Below are positions 61,863 to 64,000 of a stretch of DNA of 64,000 nt, one piece after another. Source of the stretch: Candidatus Competibacteraceae bacterium (GTDB lineage: Bacteria; Pseudomonadota; Gammaproteobacteria; Competibacterales; Competibacteraceae). Within the stretch, counting starts at the first letter, position 1; each line of letters begins with the position of its first letter. The stretch spans positions 3,421,001 through 3,485,000 of the forward strand of contig CP065007.1 in the NCBI GenBank assembly GCA_016699715.1, in the 5' to 3' direction. A model generated the notes under the pieces. It had not been told where the DNA came from and did no database searches. It saw only the letters and a list, made by a program, of their open reading frames with translations. The translations under genes were made by a program, and so were the position numbers.

Positions 61863-62914
61863 AATCAGTTTGGTTCCTGATTCCCGGCGATCCCGATACC
61901 CGCACCGGCGGTTATCTGTACGACCGGCGCATCATGACCGGACTGACGGCGCTGGGCTGGCGGGTCGAACTCCGGCGGCTCGATGCCCATTTTCCGCGGC
62001 CGACCCCAGTGGCGCTGCGCGAGGCCGGCGCGGTGCTGGCCGCGCTGCCGGATCAGGCGCTGACGGTCATCGACGGTCTGGCGCTGGGCGCCATGCCAGC
62101 GGTCGCCGCCGCACAGCGGGACCGGCTGCGGCTGGTGGCACTGATCCATCACCCGCTGGCGCTGGAAACCGGGCTGGACGCGGGACTCAGCCAGCAGCTT
62201 CACGCCAGCGAATGCGAGGCGCTGCGCCATGTCCGCCAGGTGATCGTCACCAGCCCCAGCACGGCGCGGGCGCTGCTGGCCGATTACGAGGTGGCGCCGG
62301 AGCGCTGCGCCGTGGTTCCGCCCGGCACCGACCCCGCGCCGCTGGCGGAAGGTTCGGGCGGCGGGGAGCTGGGGCTGCTGTGCGTGGCCTCGCTGACCCC
62401 GCGCAAGGGTCACGCCGTGCTGTTCCACGCCCTGGCGCGGCTCACGCACTACGCCTGGCGGCTGTTCTGCGCCGGCAGCGAACTGTTGCATCCACCCACC
62501 GCCGCCCTGCTGCACAAATTGGTGGCGGAACTGGGTCTGGCCGAGCGCATCGAGTTTTTGGGTGAACTGGATGCGGCGGTCCTGGCGATTCGCTACCGGC
62601 GAGCCGATGTGTTCGTGCTGCCGTCCCATCACGAGGGCTATGGCATGGCGCTGGCCGAGGCGCTGGCGCGGGGATTGCCGATCGTCAGCACCACGGCGGG
62701 CGCGATTCCCGACACGGTGCCGGCCGATGCGGGGCTGCTGGTGCCGCCCGGTAACGAGGTGGCGCTGGCCGAGGCATTGGCGCGGGTGATGGCCGAACCC
62801 ACCCTGCGCGAAGGTCTGGCCGCTGGCGCCCGCGTGGCCCGTCAAGCACTGCCGGACTGGCCGGAAACCGGCGCGCGCTTCGCCGCGATGCTGGACGAGG
62901 TTCCGGCACCATGA
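61859..62914 (+). CDS. Glycosyltransferase family 4 protein
   Basis: 351 residues from TTG 61859, overlapping the previous stop by 4 bases. GT-B fold: N-terminal FLIPGDPDTRTGGYLYDRRI, C-terminal LLCVASLTPRKGHAVLFHAL and VLPSHHEGYGMALAEALARG with the catalytic/nucleotide-binding E-x7-E. Acceptor unknown. Confidence 0.9.
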   Translation: MKSVWFLIPGDPDTRTGGYLYDRRIMTGLTALGWRVELRRLDAHFPRPTPVALREAGAVLAALPDQALTVIDGLALGAMPAVAAAQRDRLRLVALIHHPLALETGLDAGLSQQLHASECEALRHVRQVIVTSPSTARALLADYEVAPERCAVVPPGTDPAPLAEGSGGGELGLLCVASLTPRKGHAVLFHALARLTHYAWRLFCAGSELLHPPTAALLHKLVAELGLAERIEFLGELDAAVLAIRYRRADVFVLPSHHEGYGMALAEALARGLPIVSTTAGAIPDTVPADAGLLVPPGNEVALAEALARVMAEPTLREGLAAGARVARQALPDWPETGARFAAMLDEVPAP

Positions 62915-63780
62915 GCGGCTTTTCCGCCGAATGGCTGCGCCTGCGCGAACCCGCCGACGCGGCGGCCCGCAGTCCGGCGCTGACCGCCCGGCTGATCGCC
63001 TGGCGGCGGCGTCATGACGCTCTGTCCGTGCTGGATCTCGGCGGCGGCACCGGGGCCAACTTCCGCTTTCTCTCTCCTGCTCTCGGCGGAAAGCAGCGTT
63101 GGTGGCTGCTGGATCACGACCCGGCGTTGCTGGCGCGGGCCGGTGAGCTTCTCTGTCAGTGGGCGGTAAAACGGGGTATGACGGCGACCGGCGAAGGCGA
63201 AACCTTGCTCCTGGAGGACGACGCCAACCACTACCGGCTGGAGCGGTTATGCCTGGACTTGAACGAGGATTGGGAGCAACTGGCGGTGGTTCCGAACATG
63301 CGACTGGTTACGGCTTCCGCCTTGATCGATCTGGTATCGGCCGACTGGCTGGCACGCCTGGCCCGACGCTGCCGGACATGGCGGGCGGCGGTGCTGATCG
63401 TGCTCAGCTACGACGGGTCTATCGTTTGGGAACCCGCGATGGAAGACGACGAACGGGTACGCGAATGGGTCAACCGCCACCAATGCACCGACAAGGGCTT
63501 CGGTTCGGCGCTCGGCCCCGATGCCGCTTCCGCGCTGGTGGACTGGCTCGAACGACTGGATTATCGGGTGGTCCTGCGGCCCAGCCCCTGGACGCTGGCC
63601 GCGCAAGACGCCGTCCTGCAAACGGCGCTGCTGGATGGCTGGACGAAAGCCGTGCGGCAAATCGCGCCCGAAACCAAAAGCTGGCTGGACGCCTGGTCAC
63701 GGCATCGACGCGAGCTGATCGAGCGCGGCCACTCTCATTTGTCGGTCGGCCACTGGGATCTGTTCGCCAGTCTGGAATAG
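62911..63780 (+). CDS. SAM-dependent methyltransferase
   Basis: 289 residues. Motif I VLDLGGGTGANFRFL and DHDPALLARA (SAM ribose acid) mark a class I methyltransferase; ALIDLVSADWLARLARRC and AVLIVLSYDGS are later core segments. Overlaps the glycosyltransferase stop by 4 bases. Substrate unknown. Confidence 0.88.
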   Translation: MSGFSAEWLRLREPADAAARSPALTARLIAWRRRHDALSVLDLGGGTGANFRFLSPALGGKQRWWLLDHDPALLARAGELLCQWAVKRGMTATGEGETLLLEDDANHYRLERLCLDLNEDWEQLAVVPNMRLVTASALIDLVSADWLARLARRCRTWRAAVLIVLSYDGSIVWEPAMEDDERVREWVNRHQCTDKGFGSALGPDAASALVDWLERLDYRVVLRPSPWTLAAQDAVLQTALLDGWTKAVRQIAPETKSWLDAWSRHRRELIERGHSHLSVGHWDLFASLE

Positions 63781-63834
63781 GGTGGTCGTGAATAGCGCCG
63801 GCGAAACCGCCGGCATTGCGTTATGGAGGTTGCG

Positions 63835-64000
63835 ATGCGCCATGCCCAAATCCTGAGTTCCGGCGGCTACGTCCCGGAACGGTTGATGACCAACGCTGAC
63901 TTCGATCGCTTACTGGGCGAGTCGGTCGGCGACTGGCTGGTGGAGAATGTCGGCATCCGCCAGCGCCATTTCATGACCGAGGATCAGACGACTTCGGATC
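63835..64000 (+). CDS. KAS III (FabH)-like ketoacyl synthase, start only
   Basis: 55 codons visible from ATG 63835 (GGAGGT upstream). RHAQILSSGGYVPERLMTNA, then SVGDWLVENVGIRQRHFM, is the N-terminus of 3-oxoacyl-ACP synthase III-type proteins (the GYVPxxxxTN and W..xxxGIxxR pattern). The active site lies outside the window, so chain-length type and pathway cannot be decided. Confidence 0.85.
   Translation, partial: MRHAQILSSGGYVPERLMTNADFDRLLGESVGDWLVENVGIRQRHFMTEDQTTSD

Overview
The window looks like a GC-rich gammaproteobacterial chromosome. The evidence is the gene order rsmG-parA-parB-atpI-atpB-atpE-atpF, the blocks recA-recX-alaS and lysC-csrA-tRNA-Ser-tRNA-Arg, mutS beside pncC (cinA C-terminal type), and an rpoS gene. 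The density of insertion sequences, the dispersed palindromes and the general protein style recall environmental lineages such as Candidatus Competibacter/Contendobacter, but that placement is an impression from gene content, not a phylogeny.

Layout. 1-4418 (minus strand): ATP synthase genes (atpF partial, atpE, atpB, atpI), chromosome partition genes parB/parA, and rsmG. 4870-6523: a complete IS66-family element with an 8-bp target duplication. 6959-8901: terminator, tRNA-Arg(ACG), tRNA-Ser(GCT), csrA and lysC. 8902-19592: a ~10.7-kb accessory island that separates lysC from alaS, which are neighbours in many gammaproteobacteria. It carries a radical-SAM activase-like protein, a zinc-ribbon/FHA protein, a Ser/Thr kinase fused to a seven-bladed WD40 propeller, a DUF559-type nuclease between inverted palindromes, a VapBC-like module whose toxin is split by an IS1595 element, a ClpB-D2-like AAA+ ATPase and a coiled-coil protein. 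19593-28751: alaS, recX, recA (with a 360-residue intein), thpR, pncC and mutS. 29167-38521: a small metal-binding protein, OmpW, a GspE/PilB ATPase, uvrD, UDP-glucose dehydrogenase, a mannose-1-phosphate guanylyltransferase/isomerase and an MFS permease.

38657-46980 is a DNA-modification/defence island: a small protein, a winged-helix protein, a DndD-like SMC ATPase, a DndE-like domain fused to a HerA-type ATPase, an adenine-specific methyltransferase and a PaeR7I-like restriction enzyme. No cysteine desulfurase, DndB or DndC is in the window, so this is not a standard phosphorothioation operon. The methyltransferase is split by an IS with a perfect 18-bp TIR and 9-bp TSD. The restriction gene is split by a MITE and then truncated by IS1. 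46968-56551 is an IS graveyard (IS1, IS4, an IS1-like element, IS701, IS1634 nested in an IS1 end, IS5 remnant) that surrounds an intact secreted sulfatase with a LysM-like domain. 56858-64000 returns to chromosomal genes: rpoS, an Mth938-domain protein, an MBL hydrolase, a Rieske protein, corA, trmO, a PTPS-like protein, a glycosyltransferase, a methyltransferase and the start of a KAS III-like synthase.

Repeats tie the window together. Three copies of a 144-159-bp MITE (9530, 28740, 46593) each have a 3-bp TNA duplication. Four copies of a 49-bp double-hairpin repeat lie inside the kinase island. The strongest candidates for undescribed biology are the kinase/FHA/radical-SAM/AAA+ cluster and the DndD/DndE-HerA/methyltransferase cluster.
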